Positions 7,692-16,182 of a stretch of DNA of 64,000 bases are shown one piece after another. This DNA is from Polyangium fumosum (lineage in GTDB: Bacteria > Myxococcota_A > Polyangia > Polyangiales > Polyangiaceae), in NCBI RefSeq assembly GCF_005144585.1, contig NZ_SSMQ01000069.1, positions 1-64,000 of the forward strand, in the 5' to 3' direction. The translations under genes were made by a program, and so were the position numbers. A model generated the notes under the pieces. It did not search any database, was not told the DNA's origin, and saw nothing but the letters and a program-made list of their open reading frames with translations. The first letter of the stretch is position 1; every line of letters begins with the position of its first letter.

Positions 7692-8795
7692 GTGCGGCTC
7701 CGGATTTTCGCCTGCGCGCTCGCTCTCGCCGCGCCGCTCGCTCTCGTATCACTCGTCGGCGCGGGGTGCTCGCTTCCTTCCTCCGATGTAGACGGCGGAG
7801 ATCTGCACGGCGTCTTCGATCGCGACGCGGGAGCCGCCGACGCCACGGCGAGCGACGCGAGCGCCAAAGATGGAGGGCGCAAGGACGGCGGGGCTGCGCC
7901 CTTGCCCTCCATGACGGCGTCGGCCGCGGCCAAGCCCGTGACGCGCCCGCCCACCGAAGGGAGCTGCGTCGCGGTCGACGGGCTGCCCGATCGCGACATC
8001 AAGCGCACGCTCGGGAGGCCGCCCTGTCCCGGCGCCGAGGTGCTGGAGTGGAAGGACGCCGCTGGCGCGCCGCGCTACGCGTGCGTCATCACGCCCAAGG
8101 GCATCGAGACGCGCGCGCCCTTGCCGCTCCTCGTCTTCTTCCACGATGCCGGCGACAACCCGCGCAGCGTCGACAAGGAGACCTCCCTGCGCAAGCTCGC
8201 CGCCCGCTTCGATCTGACGGGCGACCCGGCGCACGCGGGCTTCATCGTGCTCTCCCCGCAAGGCCGCGCCCTGCACGGCAACCGCGAGGGAGCGATGTTC
8301 GACGTCGACTACACCGGCGAGGACAACGTCGACGTCGCGACCACGGACCACTTCGTGTCGGTGCTCGCGGCGCGTGGACACGTCGATCGGCGCAGGCTCT
8401 ACGCCGTCGGCGCCGGGCACGGGGGGCACATGGCCGCGACGTACGCGATGATGCGCGCCGATCGGGTCGCGGCGTTCGCCACGTACGGCAGTGACGCGCC
8501 GCGCGCCGCGTGGTCGTGCCCGGGTCCGCCGCCGCCCGCGTTCGTGATGTACCGGGCGTGTGATCAGATCGCGCCTTGCGCCTCGGTCGAGCGCTGGCTG
8601 CGGGCGCGCGACGCGATCGCGGCCGAGACGACCGGGCTCCGCCTCGGCGCGGCGAACGCCGAGGAGCCGTCGTGCGCGATCGACAAGAAGTGCACGAAGA
8701 TCGTCGGGACCGCGCTCCACCGGCGCTGGCCCAAGGGGCGCGAGGAGGACCTGCTCCGGTTCCTGTCGCGACGCACGCTCTCCGTCGCGCCCTGA
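7692..8795 (+). CDS. Secreted alpha/beta-hydrolase of the PHB depolymerase/esterase type, nucleophile Ser not seen
   Basis: This 367-residue protein starts with a signal peptide (VRLRIFACALALAAPLALV) ending in a Cys-containing, lipobox-like GAGC. The body has the Esterase_PHB pattern: LLVFFHDAGDNP (oxyanion region), IVLSPQGRALHG and a nucleophile-elbow region YAVGAGHGGHMAATYAMM. At the elbow, G-x-S-x-G is replaced by GAGHGG, so no Ser stands at the nucleophile position. It may be a non-catalytic binding protein, or the elbow His may have another role. GTG at 7692 is chosen because the hydrophobic core follows directly; an in-frame GTG three codons earlier is possible. A TAGAGT hexamer lies 7 nt upstream. 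Confidence 0.68.
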   Translation: MRLRIFACALALAAPLALVSLVGAGCSLPSSDVDGGDLHGVFDRDAGAADATASDASAKDGGRKDGGAAPLPSMTASAAAKPVTRPPTEGSCVAVDGLPDRDIKRTLGRPPCPGAEVLEWKDAAGAPRYACVITPKGIETRAPLPLLVFFHDAGDNPRSVDKETSLRKLAARFDLTGDPAHAGFIVLSPQGRALHGNREGAMFDVDYTGEDNVDVATTDHFVSVLAARGHVDRRRLYAVGAGHGGHMAATYAMMRADRVAAFATYGSDAPRAAWSCPGPPPPAFVMYRACDQIAPCASVERWLRARDAIAAETTGLRLGAANAEEPSCAIDKKCTKIVGTALHRRWPKGREEDLLRFLSRRTLSVAP

Positions 8796-8811
8796 TCCCA
8801 GAGCCTCGAAG

Positions 8812-8842
8812 TTGCGCCGGACCGAGCTCCGGGTGGTACCTT
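8812..8842 (+). promoter_or_regulatory. Putative promoter with very short leader (GGDEF-like gene)
   Basis: TTGCGC (8812-8817), a 19-bp spacer and TACCTT (8837-8842) end 9 nt before the ATG. If used, the transcript would be almost or fully leaderless, which fits the lack of a Shine-Dalgarno sequence. Confidence 0.35.
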
Positions 8843-8851
8843 TCGAACGCG

Positions 8852-9814
8852 ATGTCGTTGCGATCGACGAACCCCCTGGACCTCGCGCTCGAAACGCTGC
8901 TCGACGTCCTCGACGAGGCGGTGCTCGTGTTCGACGAAGGGCTCGTGTGCCGCGCCGCCGGGCGCCGCGCCGCCGCGCTGCTCGGGCTCGATCCGGGATC
9001 GTGCGTGGGGCAGGGACGCGCGCGTTTGCTCGCGCGGATCCGGCAGGACGCGCCCGAGCTCGCAGAGCCGCTCTCGGTGCTCGAAGGCAGCGCGCTCTCG
9101 CCGGAGCGCGTGGAGATCGATCCGCTGGAAATCACGGGGCCGCCGTCGCGCACGTTCGTGTGGACGAGCGCGCCCGTCGTGAAGGACGGCGTGGTGGTGG
9201 GGCGGATCGACGTCGTGCGTGATCAGAGCGCGTCGGCGGCGATGGCGCGCAAGCTCGACGAGGTGTCGCGGGTCGACACGCTGACGGGGCTTTCGAACCG
9301 GCGTCGCTTCGAGGAGGAGTGCGAGCGCGAGCATCGACGCGCGCAACGCGTGTGGGACTCGTACGCCGTCGCGCGTGTGGACGTCGATGGCATGGGCGTG
9401 GTGAACGAGGCGCACGGCAGGGAGAAGGGCGACGCGCTCCTCCGGCTGCTCGGCGAGGCGATGCGCGCGTCGCGGCGGCAGTACGACGTGGTCGCGCGGT
9501 GGGGCGAAGACGACTTCGTGTTGCTCTTGCCCTGCGTGGACCACGCCGCCGTGAAGAGCGTGCTCACGCGGGCCGCGGCGCACATGGCCGCCGCCGCGAA
9601 GGACGCGGGGTACGGGATCACGCTGAGCGTCGGCGTGGCCGTGTGGAGGCCACCTTCGGCCGACAGCGCCGCGGACGTACTCGGCCGCGCCACGGCTGCC
9701 CTCGACGCAGCCAAGCGCCGCGGGCCCGGGGCGATCCTCGTGGATCTTGGCGGGACAAACGTGAAGAGCGACCTCGAGAGCGTCGCCGTCGAACCTCCGG
9801 AGCGCGTCGAATGA
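8852..9814 (+). CDS. PAS-like/GGDEF-domain protein with degenerate active site and intact I-site
   Basis: This 320-residue protein has an N-terminal PAS-like sensor region (about 10-125) and a GGDEF domain (about 140-305; VDTLTGLSNRRRFEEE). The catalytic loop reads GEDDF (218-222) in place of GG(D/E)EF, so the second Gly and the Glu are lost. The allosteric c-di-GMP-binding I-site RxxD is intact as RQYD (209-212), five residues before the loop as in active cyclases. The likely role is c-di-GMP receptor rather than synthase; this follows from known degenerate receptors with kept I-sites and is inference here. It has no transmembrane segment, so it should be cytoplasmic. Confidence 0.82.
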   Translation: MSLRSTNPLDLALETLLDVLDEAVLVFDEGLVCRAAGRRAAALLGLDPGSCVGQGRARLLARIRQDAPELAEPLSVLEGSALSPERVEIDPLEITGPPSRTFVWTSAPVVKDGVVVGRIDVVRDQSASAAMARKLDEVSRVDTLTGLSNRRRFEEECEREHRRAQRVWDSYAVARVDVDGMGVVNEAHGREKGDALLRLLGEAMRASRRQYDVVARWGEDDFVLLLPCVDHAAVKSVLTRAAAHMAAAAKDAGYGITLSVGVAVWRPPSADSAADVLGRATAALDAAKRRGPGAILVDLGGTNVKSDLESVAVEPPERVE

Positions 9815-9874
9815 GCCCGTAGCGCCCCGCGCCTGCCGCGAAGCTGTGGTACGAACTGCGGCGGGGGTGGGGGC

Positions 9875-11236
9875 ATGGGTGGAGCGTCGTACGACGAGCT
9901 CTTGGGGGAGCTCGAAGGACGGGGGGTTCGACGTGCGAAGATCGGCGGGTTCGACGTCGATGGCGTGCTTCGCGGGAAGTACGTGTCGATGGAGAAGCTG
10001 CGCTCGGCGCTGTCGTGCGGGTTCGGGTTCTGTGACGTCATCTTCGGTTGGGACATCGGCGACGTCCTCTACGACAACGCGCGGGTGACCGGCTGGCACA
10101 CGGGCTACCCCGACGCGCACGCCGTGCTGGATCCCTCCACGAGGCGGCTCGTGCCGTGGGAGCCCGGCACCGTGGCGATGCTCGCGGACTTCCGCGACGC
10201 GGAGGGCGGCGCGCACCCGGCGTGTCCACGCTCGGCGCTCAAGCGCGTGATCACGCACGCGGCGTCGCTCGGCTACCAGGCGAAGCTCTCGGCCGAGTAC
10301 GAGTTCTTTCTGTTCAAGGAGACGCCCGCGTCGCTCCACGAAAAGCGGTTCCAGAAGCTCGAATCGCTCTCGCCGGGGATGTTCGGCTACTCGTGGGTGC
10401 GCGAGGGCCAGCACAAGGATCTGATGGCCGCGATCTACGACGGCATGCGCGCCTTCGACATCGAGCTCGAAGGGCTGCACACGGAGACGGGGCCGGGCGT
10501 GTACGAGGCGGCGATCCGGTACGACGATGCCCTGCGCGCGGCGGACAAGGCGGCGCTGTTCAAGGTCGCGATGAAGCAGATCGCCTACGAGCACGGGCTC
10601 AGCGTGACGTTCATGGCGAAGTGGAGCGCGAGCCTGCCGGGTTCGTCCGGCCACCTGCACCAGAGCCTCTGGAAGGACGGGGAGAACGTGTTCCAGGGGC
10701 CGCCGTCCGAGGGCGGGATCTCGAGGTCGATGCGGCACTACATCGGCGGGCAGCTCGCGTGCATGCGGGAGATGACGGCGCTCGTGTCGCCGACGATCAA
10801 CGCATACAAGCGCTACGTGCCCGGCGTGTGGGCGCCGCTCACGGCGACGTGGGGCTTCGAGAACCGCACGACGGCGCTGCGGATCGTGGGCGCCGGGACG
10901 AAGGCCGCGCGGGTCGAGGTGCGGCAAGGGGCGGCCGACATCAACCCGTACATCGCGATGGCGGCGACGCTCGGCGCCGGGATCCACGGCATCGAGAACA
11001 CGATCGAGCCCGACGCGCCGATCACGGGCAACGCGGGGGAGGGCGGCGAGGGGCGCGATCGGCTGCCGCGTACGCTGGCCGAGGCCACGGCGCTGCTCGC
11101 GGAGAGCCAGCGCATGCGGAGGATCCTCGGCGACGGGTTCGTCGATCACTACGTGCGCACCCGGCAGTGGGAGGTGCGTCAGTACGAGCGCGCGGTCACG
11201 GACTGGGAGCTCGCGCGGTATTTCGAGGCCATCTGA
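9875..11236 (+). CDS. Glutamine synthetase-like gamma-glutamyl ligase
   Basis: This 453-residue GS-fold ligase has the metal-binding AEYEFFLF, the ELEGLHTETGPGVYEAAI block, the ATP/glutamate-binding MAKWSASLPGSSGHLHQSLW and a C-terminal GFENRTTALRI ... RVEVRQGAADINPYIAMAA. It lacks the Tyr adenylylation region of GlnA-I and resembles GlnA3/GlnA4/PuuA-type enzymes that glutamylate polyamines or ethanolamine. It is followed 21 bp later by an iron alcohol dehydrogenase, a pairing that fits catabolism of an amino alcohol or amine through a gamma-glutamyl intermediate. The substrate is not determined. The ATG is preceded by a purine-rich GGGGGTGGGGG. Confidence 0.85.
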   Translation: MGGASYDELLGELEGRGVRRAKIGGFDVDGVLRGKYVSMEKLRSALSCGFGFCDVIFGWDIGDVLYDNARVTGWHTGYPDAHAVLDPSTRRLVPWEPGTVAMLADFRDAEGGAHPACPRSALKRVITHAASLGYQAKLSAEYEFFLFKETPASLHEKRFQKLESLSPGMFGYSWVREGQHKDLMAAIYDGMRAFDIELEGLHTETGPGVYEAAIRYDDALRAADKAALFKVAMKQIAYEHGLSVTFMAKWSASLPGSSGHLHQSLWKDGENVFQGPPSEGGISRSMRHYIGGQLACMREMTALVSPTINAYKRYVPGVWAPLTATWGFENRTTALRIVGAGTKAARVEVRQGAADINPYIAMAATLGAGIHGIENTIEPDAPITGNAGEGGEGRDRLPRTLAEATALLAESQRMRRILGDGFVDHYVRTRQWEVRQYERAVTDWELARYFEAI

Positions 11237-11257
11237 CAGGACGAAGGCGGCAAACGC

Positions 11258-12454
11258 ATGGGACAACTGTCGATCTGGAGTTTTCCGACGCGCATCGTGT
11301 TCGGAGCTGGAGCCGCGAAGCAGGCGGGCGCCGAGGCCAAGCGGCTCGGCAGCAAGCACGCGCTCGTCGTGACGGACAGGGGGGTCGTCGGCGCGGGGCT
11401 GCTCGCGCCGATCGAGGCGTCGCTGCGCGAGGCGGGGATCAAGTGGACGGTCTTCGACGGCGTGCTCGGCAATCCGATCGAGGCGAACGTGCACGAGGGC
11501 GTGCGCGCGTTCCGGTCGTCGGGTGCGGATCTCGTGATCGCGGTCGGCGGCGGCTCGCCGCTCGACGTGGGCAAGCTCGTGCGCCTCGGCATCCACCACC
11601 ACCGGCCGCTCGCCGAGTACGACGACGCGATCGGCGGCGACCAGCACATCACGGCGAACGTGCCGCCGATGCTCGCGCTGCCCACGACGGCGGGCACGGG
11701 CAGCGAGGTCGGGCGCTCGGGCGTGGTGACGCTCGACGCAAGCCTGTCGACGCTTGGGGGCTCCGCTCCGACAAGCGGAGCTACGCCCCCAAACCCCCGG
11801 CGGAAGACCGTGATCTTCTCGCCGCACCTGCTCGCGAACGTGGCGATCCTCGATCCCGAGCTCACGCGCTCGATGCCAGCGTTCCTGACGGCCGCGACGG
11901 GCATCGACGCGCTCACGCACTGCCTGGAGGCGTACGTGGCGAAGGGGGATCACCCGATGGCGGACGGCATCGCGCTCGAAGGGATCCGGCACGTCGGGCG
12001 GTACCTGGAGCGGGCCGTGAAGCACGGCGGCGACCTCGAAGCGCGCGGCGGGATGATGAAGGCCGCGATGATGGGCGCGGTCGCGTTCCAGAAGGGGCTC
12101 GGCGCGTGCCACTCGCTCGCGCATCCGCTGTCGAGCGAGCACGGGACGCACCACGGGCTCGCGAACGCGCTCTGCCTCCCGGCGGTCTGCGCGTTCAACG
12201 CGGAGGTGGCGGGGACACGCCTCGCGGAGGTCTCGGTCCTGCTCGGCGGCGAGGCGAGCCCGGCCGGCTGCGTCGAGGCCGTGCGCCGGCTGCGTGATCG
12301 GCTCGGCTTGCCGGGGACCCTCTCGCAGGCGGGCGTGCCCCGCGAGAACCTCGACCGCCTCGCCGATCTCGCCTTCCAGGACGCCTGCCACACGTCGAAC
12401 CCGCGGCCCTGCACCCGGGACGACCTCCGCGCGCTCTACGAGGCCTCTTTCTGA
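11258..12454 (+). CDS. Iron-containing alcohol dehydrogenase
   Basis: This 398-residue group III (Fe-dependent) NAD(P) alcohol dehydrogenase has the nucleotide-binding VIAVGGGSPLDVGK, the ALPTTAGTGSEV signature, and metal ligands in TGIDALTHCLEAYV and ACHSLAHPLSSEHGTHHG. It probably oxidises the alcohol group of the product made by the upstream ligase. It is odd in one place: between VVTLD and RKTVIFSP there are about 17 residues (rich in Gly/Ser/Pro) that most family members lack, and the DNA encoding them is a palindrome (see the repeat feature inside this gene). The loop probably lies at the edge of the active-site domain and may be tolerated. The frame is intact. Confidence 0.87.
   Translation: MGQLSIWSFPTRIVFGAGAAKQAGAEAKRLGSKHALVVTDRGVVGAGLLAPIEASLREAGIKWTVFDGVLGNPIEANVHEGVRAFRSSGADLVIAVGGGSPLDVGKLVRLGIHHHRPLAEYDDAIGGDQHITANVPPMLALPTTAGTGSEVGRSGVVTLDASLSTLGGSAPTSGATPPNPRRKTVIFSPHLLANVAILDPELTRSMPAFLTAATGIDALTHCLEAYVAKGDHPMADGIALEGIRHVGRYLERAVKHGGDLEARGGMMKAAMMGAVAFQKGLGACHSLAHPLSSEHGTHHGLANALCLPAVCAFNAEVAGTRLAEVSVLLGGEASPAGCVEAVRRLRDRLGLPGTLSQAGVPRENLDRLADLAFQDACHTSNPRPCTRDDLRALYEASF
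11754..11798 (+). repeat. Palindromic insert inside the alcohol dehydrogenase gene
   Basis: TTGGGGG (11754-11760) pairs with CCCCCAA (11786-11792), and CTCCGC (11761-11766) with GCGGAG (11775-11780). A second ACCCCC follows. The block encodes the extra GGSAPTSGATPPNP loop in frame. The G/C-run plus hairpin make-up resembles the outer arms of the dispersed elements, but the sequence is not the same. Confidence 0.6.
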
Positions 12455-12474
12455 AGCTTTGCCCCGCGCCCCTC

Positions 12475-12524
12475 AGGTGCGACGTGAAGGATGTTTCGGG
12501 GTCCGCATCCCTCGCGTCGCACCT
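12475..12524 (+). terminator. Long inverted repeat after the alcohol dehydrogenase gene
   Basis: AGGTGCGACG (12475-12484) pairs with CGTCGCACCT (12515-12524), with an inner GGATG/CATCC stem. It starts about 20 bp after the stop codon. There is no T-run, so it is either a strong hairpin or a factor-assisted terminator. The rest of the 254-bp gap to the next gene shows nothing I recognise except a TTAGGT hexamer just before the start codon. Confidence 0.5.
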
Positions 12525-12708
12525 CGACTCCGCAGTACAAGCTCTCGAAATCGTTTCTTGATTCGCCGCCGCATCGTCCGCGCGCCTCGAACCTCGCCGC
12601 GCCCTGGCTCGGCGGCGTTGGAAACGTGGTCCAGGTCTCGATTCGCCAGGGTTTGCGTCCCTTGCGTACTCTGGCGGTTCTTTCCGGAATGCGTTAGGTG
12701 TCGGGTCG

Positions 12709-13335
12709 ATGGTAGCCACGGCCCCGGATCGCATCGGATCGTCGAAACCGGCCACCTGCCGGATGTTCGAAACCCCTCTCATCGAGCGGTTTTCCCGCAT
12801 CCACCCGGCGACGCCGTTCCTGTTCTGGCTCCCGGTCTACGGTTACCTCGCGTTCCGTGCCTACGAGAACGGCGTTGGGCTCGTCAGCGGTTTGTCGCTC
12901 GGCTTCCTCGGCCTGTTCGTGTGGACGCTCGCCGAGTACGTGCTGCACCGCTGGGTCTTCCACTACGTGGGGCCACGGCTCTGGCAACGGCGCGTGCATT
13001 TCGTCCTGCACGGCGTGCACCACGACTTTCCGCAGGACGCGGACCGGCTCGTGTTCCCGCTCGGGGCGAGCATCCCGTTCGGCCTGGTGTTTTACGTGCT
13101 CTTCCGCGCGATCGTGGGACCTGCGCTCGTGGATCCGCTCTTCGTGGGCTTCGGGCTCGGCTACCTCGCGTACGACGGGACGCACTACGCGATCCACCAC
13201 TTCCGGATGAGCTCGCGCTGGGGCAAGTGGATCAAGCGCCACCACATGATCCACCACCACACCGGCGCCCACGCGCGCTGGGGCGTGTCGTCGCCGCTCT
13301 GGGACTACGTGTTCGGGACGATGAAATCCCCCTGA
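12709..13335 (+). CDS. Membrane fatty acid hydroxylase (sterol desaturase superfamily)
   Basis: This 208-residue integral membrane di-iron enzyme has the His-box set HRWVFH, HFVLHGVHHDFP, HYAIHHF and HHMIHHHTGAH, with hydrophobic helices between them. This matches the FA2H/Scs7 branch, which 2-hydroxylates fatty acyl chains, for example of sphingolipids or other membrane lipids; myxobacteria make such lipids. Length is normal for the stand-alone domain (no cytochrome b5 domain). The first ATG (8 nt after TTAGGT) is used; an internal Met at codon 19 (MFETPL) could also be the start. It overlaps no neighbour and is followed 44 bp later by a small TPR-like gene. Confidence 0.88.
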   Translation: MVATAPDRIGSSKPATCRMFETPLIERFSRIHPATPFLFWLPVYGYLAFRAYENGVGLVSGLSLGFLGLFVWTLAEYVLHRWVFHYVGPRLWQRRVHFVLHGVHHDFPQDADRLVFPLGASIPFGLVFYVLFRAIVGPALVDPLFVGFGLGYLAYDGTHYAIHHFRMSSRWGKWIKRHHMIHHHTGAHARWGVSSPLWDYVFGTMKSP

Positions 13336-13379
13336 ACGGCCACGCCGGCGGCTGGAACGGGCCCTGCTGGAGGGCCGCC

Positions 13380-13736
13380 ATGAGCCGGAGAGGTGGTCGC
13401 AGCGCGCGCGCACGCGCGGGCGTTCGCGAAGGCCGGACGGAGCATCGACCGGACGGGGCGCTCGATGCGGTCGAGGGGTTGATCGACCGGGCGCGGAAGT
13501 CACGTCGGCGCGGCGATATGCGCGGCGCGATCGTGCTCCTGCGGCAGGCGTGCTCGCAGGACGAGTGGCGCGCGCGAACGTTCACGCTGCTCGGCGCGCT
13601 CCTGTCGGCGGAAGGTCACCACGGCGAAGCGGCCAAGGCGCTCACGCACGCGCGCTGGCTGCGGCAGCGGGCCGGGGAGGCGCCGCGCGCGGAGGTGACG
13701 GCGCGGCTGCTCGAAGCGGAGCTTTCAGCGCGTTAA
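13380..13736 (+). CDS. Small TPR-like protein, unknown function
   Basis: This 118-residue protein has a very basic N terminus (RRGGRSARARAGVREGR), then about 80 residues with a helical repeat-like pattern (AIVLLRQACSQDEWRARTFTLLGALLSAEGHHGEAAKALTHARWL is split over two helices pairs). The pattern resembles one to two TPR units. It starts 44 bp after the hydroxylase stop, in the same direction. Its stop codon overlaps that of the convergent zinc-binding gene (shared TTAA), so there is no room for a terminator between them. Confidence 0.6.
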   Translation: MSRRGGRSARARAGVREGRTEHRPDGALDAVEGLIDRARKSRRRGDMRGAIVLLRQACSQDEWRARTFTLLGALLSAEGHHGEAAKALTHARWLRQRAGEAPRAEVTARLLEAELSAR

Positions 13737-13978
13737 GACGCAGCGCGGACGGGGCGCAAGGCGCCCACGTGGAACGAGCGGAGGGTGTTGCGGCCGCAGA
13801 AGGGGCAGGCCCACCCGATGTCGAAGCGCTCACCCGAGGCCCCGATGCTGTGGGCCGGCGCGACCTCCCGCGCTCGCCCGCGCGACGCGGTGCCGGCGAC
13901 GACGTGATGTTTCTCGTCGAGCGTCGCAAGAAGGATCGCCTGGCACTCGCATCGGCTCTGCACGCTGAACTGGCTCAT
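13733..13978 (-). CDS. Small Cys-containing (possible zinc-binding) protein
   Basis: This 81-residue protein has Cys pairs CEC near the N terminus and CPFC (ACPFCGRNTL) near the C terminus, enough for one zinc site. A good Shine-Dalgarno (AGGAG, 5 nt before the ATG) supports the call despite its size. The function is unknown. The stop codon overlaps the opposing gene by 4 nt. Confidence 0.6.
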   Translation of the reverse strand: MSQFSVQSRCECQAILLATLDEKHHVVAGTASRGRAREVAPAHSIGASGERFDIGWACPFCGRNTLRSFHVGALRPVRAAS

Positions 13979-14180
13979 GGATCTCCTGCGTCGGTGAGCC
14001 GCCCCGGACGTGAGGGACCTCGGCTCGGCCGGTGATTCGCCCGGGGCGCTTATAAGGCCTGACGAAAAATGGCTCAAGGGGGTTCGGGGGCGGCGCGGGG
14101 CGCATCGGGCGTAGCCCGCGGGTGTCGAAGGAGGGTAGGCTCGGCCCTGAAGTCGGTCGCTTCTCGGGAGGGGTGGGAAT

Positions 14181-14687
14181 ATGGGGGCACTTGAGGGGTT
14201 CCGAGCGACGATGATCGATGCACGAACCGACGTCGCGCCGCGGAGCCGCAGGATCCTGGTGGCGAGAGATCCGCGGCTCTCGACGTGTGACGCGCTGGTC
14301 CAGGGGCTCGAGCCGCTGATCGAGGATGTGGAGCTGGTCGAGGCGTACTCCGTGGAGGCGGCGCGCTCGTGGGCGAAGGGCGGGCCCTTCGATCTCTGCC
14401 TCGTTTGTCTGGATCTGCCGCCGGCGCCGCGCGGCGGAGCGAGGCTCGCCAAGGAGCTCATGCGGCGCGGTCAGCAGGTCGTCTTGATCACGCGGAGCCT
14501 GCGGTGGCTGCCGGCGGAGGACCTGGAGCTGCGCAGTTTGCCCTGGATCGTGCCCGAGGCAGATCCGACGAGCGTGCTCGTGTTCCTCAAAAAGGAAGCG
14601 GCGCCCGTGGCCTCCCCGAGCCGCACGCGCGCCAAGACGCTCCCGCCGATGACGGAGCGCGAGCGGCCCGCGGCGAACGAGACCTAA
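14181..14687 (+). CDS. Receiver-like domain protein, unknown function
   Basis: This 168-residue protein has residues about 24-135 that follow a receiver-like alternating pattern (RRILVARDPRLSTCDAL, FDLCLVCLDLPPAPRGG, QQVVLITRS, SLPWIVPEA). The Asp in LVCLDLPP sits where a phospho-acceptor would be. The N-terminal acidic pair is only one Asp (ARDP), and the final Lys is not clear, so phosphorylation is uncertain. The C-terminal tail is basic and Pro-rich. The ATG follows a GGAGGGGTGGG tract. Its stop overlaps the stop of the convergent lipoprotein gene (CTAA). Confidence 0.6.
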   Translation: MGALEGFRATMIDARTDVAPRSRRILVARDPRLSTCDALVQGLEPLIEDVELVEAYSVEAARSWAKGGPFDLCLVCLDLPPAPRGGARLAKELMRRGQQVVLITRSLRWLPAEDLELRSLPWIVPEADPTSVLVFLKKEAAPVASPSRTRAKTLPPMTERERPAANET

Positions 14688-16024
14688 TCCCCGCCGACCG
14701 GCAGGAGCTCGATGGACTGGATCGTGGTCGAGCCCGGTCCATCGAGCCCGATGACGAGCTCGGTGTCTTCCTTCCCATTCAGGTCGAGGCTGCGGCCACC
14801 TTCGAGCGAGAGGGTGCGGATCCTGGCGCGTTCGCCCGCGGGCGTCTTGAGCGCGAGGTAGAGGTGGCCCTTGGGCTGGCCGAGGACGAGTTTGTCCCCG
14901 TCGCCCGACTCGCAGAGGAACGAGGCCTTGCCGGTGAGCGGCTTCTTCTTGTTCGTGCTGCAGCTCGACACGAGGTGCGGCTCGCTCGCCGACTCGGCGC
15001 GGGCCGCGGCGATGACGGCGCTCTGGCGCACGAGCTCGACGTCGTCGAACTCGACGTTGCCCGCGCCGCGCGCGCCGATGCCCACGTAAAACCCGCTCGA
15101 TCCGGGCGCGGCGGTGAGCGTCGTGCTCTCGGTGCCCGTGCCGGCGGCGACGCGGAAGACGATCGTGCTCTCGACGGCGTCGGGGTCTTCGAGGGAGCGG
15201 AGCGCGACGTGGAGCTCGCCCGCCTGCGTCGCGCGGTACTTGAAGCGGATCGCGAGCTCGTCGCCGGCCGCGATGAGCGGCGCCGCCGAGGGCGTGTACG
15301 AGCCGAAGATACGCACGCGCATCCGACCGCCGCCGCCGCGCAACTCCTCGGCGGCGGCGCGCAGCGCGTCGTGCGTGCCCGCGGCCGTGGAGGTGATCGT
15401 GACGTTGCCATCGGACGCGGCGAACTTGAGCCCCGCGCCCTCGATCCGCGCGAGCGCCTCGCCGCGCACGGTCTTCTTCGCAGGTTTGACCACGATCGGC
15501 GCGCCGCCGTCCGCGCTCGGGACCGCGGTCGTCCCGTCGAGCTTGCCCGCGATCTTCGTGACGCCCGCGCGGAAGCGGACGACGTCATCCGCGTTCAGGA
15601 ACTTGCGCGCGTCCCAGAGATCGATGAGCTCCTTCATGAGGCCCGCGAGGCGTTGATCCTCGGCCGCGTGCTCGGCGGGTTTCGTCTTGCACGTGTTGTA
15701 CGACTCGCAGAGGGCGACGCGGCGCTCCTTGAGCTTGGCCGCCAGATCGGCGGCGGCGCGGATCGCCTCGATACGGACCTCGGCGCCGCGGCTCGCGCCG
15801 GCGAGCTTGAGGGAGCTCGAGACGTCGAAGGAGCCGAAGTCGTCGGCGATCTCGGCGCAGCTCTCCCGCGGGATCGTTCCGATCGGATCCGGGCACTCGA
15901 CGTCGGCGCTCAGCGCAGGCGTGCCGCCAGGCGGAACCTGGGGACCGCCGCAGCTCGCGGTCGCGAGGGCGAGGGAGGGGACGAACAGCGCTGCCGCGAG
16001 AAAACGGAGACGAGCGGGAGGCAC
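14684..16024 (-). CDS. Predicted secreted lipoprotein, unknown function
   Basis: This 446-residue protein has an N-terminal export signal (LRFLAAALFVPSLALA) followed by TASCGG, with the Cys as probable lipidation site. An alpha-helical Cys-containing region follows (about 30-130; LCESYNTCK), then a Ser/Ala-rich segment and a beta-rich C-terminal half with carbohydrate-binding-like spacing (FYVGIGARGAGNVEFDDVELV resembles CBM-like jelly-roll ends). I do not recognise a catalytic domain. GTG is chosen because the signal peptide starts there and TACCTT lies 6 nt upstream. The likely location is the outer membrane or periplasm. Confidence 0.65.
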   Translation of the reverse strand: MPPARLRFLAAALFVPSLALATASCGGPQVPPGGTPALSADVECPDPIGTIPRESCAEIADDFGSFDVSSSLKLAGASRGAEVRIEAIRAAADLAAKLKERRVALCESYNTCKTKPAEHAAEDQRLAGLMKELIDLWDARKFLNADDVVRFRAGVTKIAGKLDGTTAVPSADGGAPIVVKPAKKTVRGEALARIEGAGLKFAASDGNVTITSTAAGTHDALRAAAEELRGGGGRMRVRIFGSYTPSAAPLIAAGDELAIRFKYRATQAGELHVALRSLEDPDAVESTIVFRVAAGTGTESTTLTAAPGSSGFYVGIGARGAGNVEFDDVELVRQSAVIAAARAESASEPHLVSSCSTNKKKPLTGKASFLCESGDGDKLVLGQPKGHLYLALKTPAGERARIRTLSLEGGRSLDLNGKEDTELVIGLDGPGSTTIQSIELLPVGGD

Positions 16025-16139
16025 GGAGCGAAGGTAATACAGGTCGGAACGGCGCGGGGGGCTCGGGCGCGTGGGATCGAGGAGGTGACCGGGCATCCGG
16101 TCATCGGCCGGGGCGGAAACGTTGCGAGCGCGCAGGGTC

Positions 16140-16168
16140 TTGCCAAGCGCCGCGGGATTGGCTAGACA
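16140..16168 (+). promoter_or_regulatory. Promoter of tRNA-Gly
   Basis: TTGCCA (-35, 16140-16145), a 17-bp spacer and TAGACA (-10, 16163-16168) precede the mature tRNA 5' end by 14 nt. This is a near-consensus housekeeping sigma promoter and provides a local reference for -10 hexamers elsewhere in the window. Confidence 0.75.
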
Positions 16169-16182
16169 TGCGTTCGCAGTTC

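Noticed and set aside
8564-12391. A 1275-codon open frame antisense to the GGDEF, glutamine synthetase and dehydrogenase genes
   Set aside because: It spans three real genes and their gaps on the opposite strand, and its translation has no domain.
12491-12697. A 68-codon open frame between the dehydrogenase and hydroxylase genes
   Set aside because: No ribosome-binding site, no recognisable feature, and it overlaps the inverted repeat.
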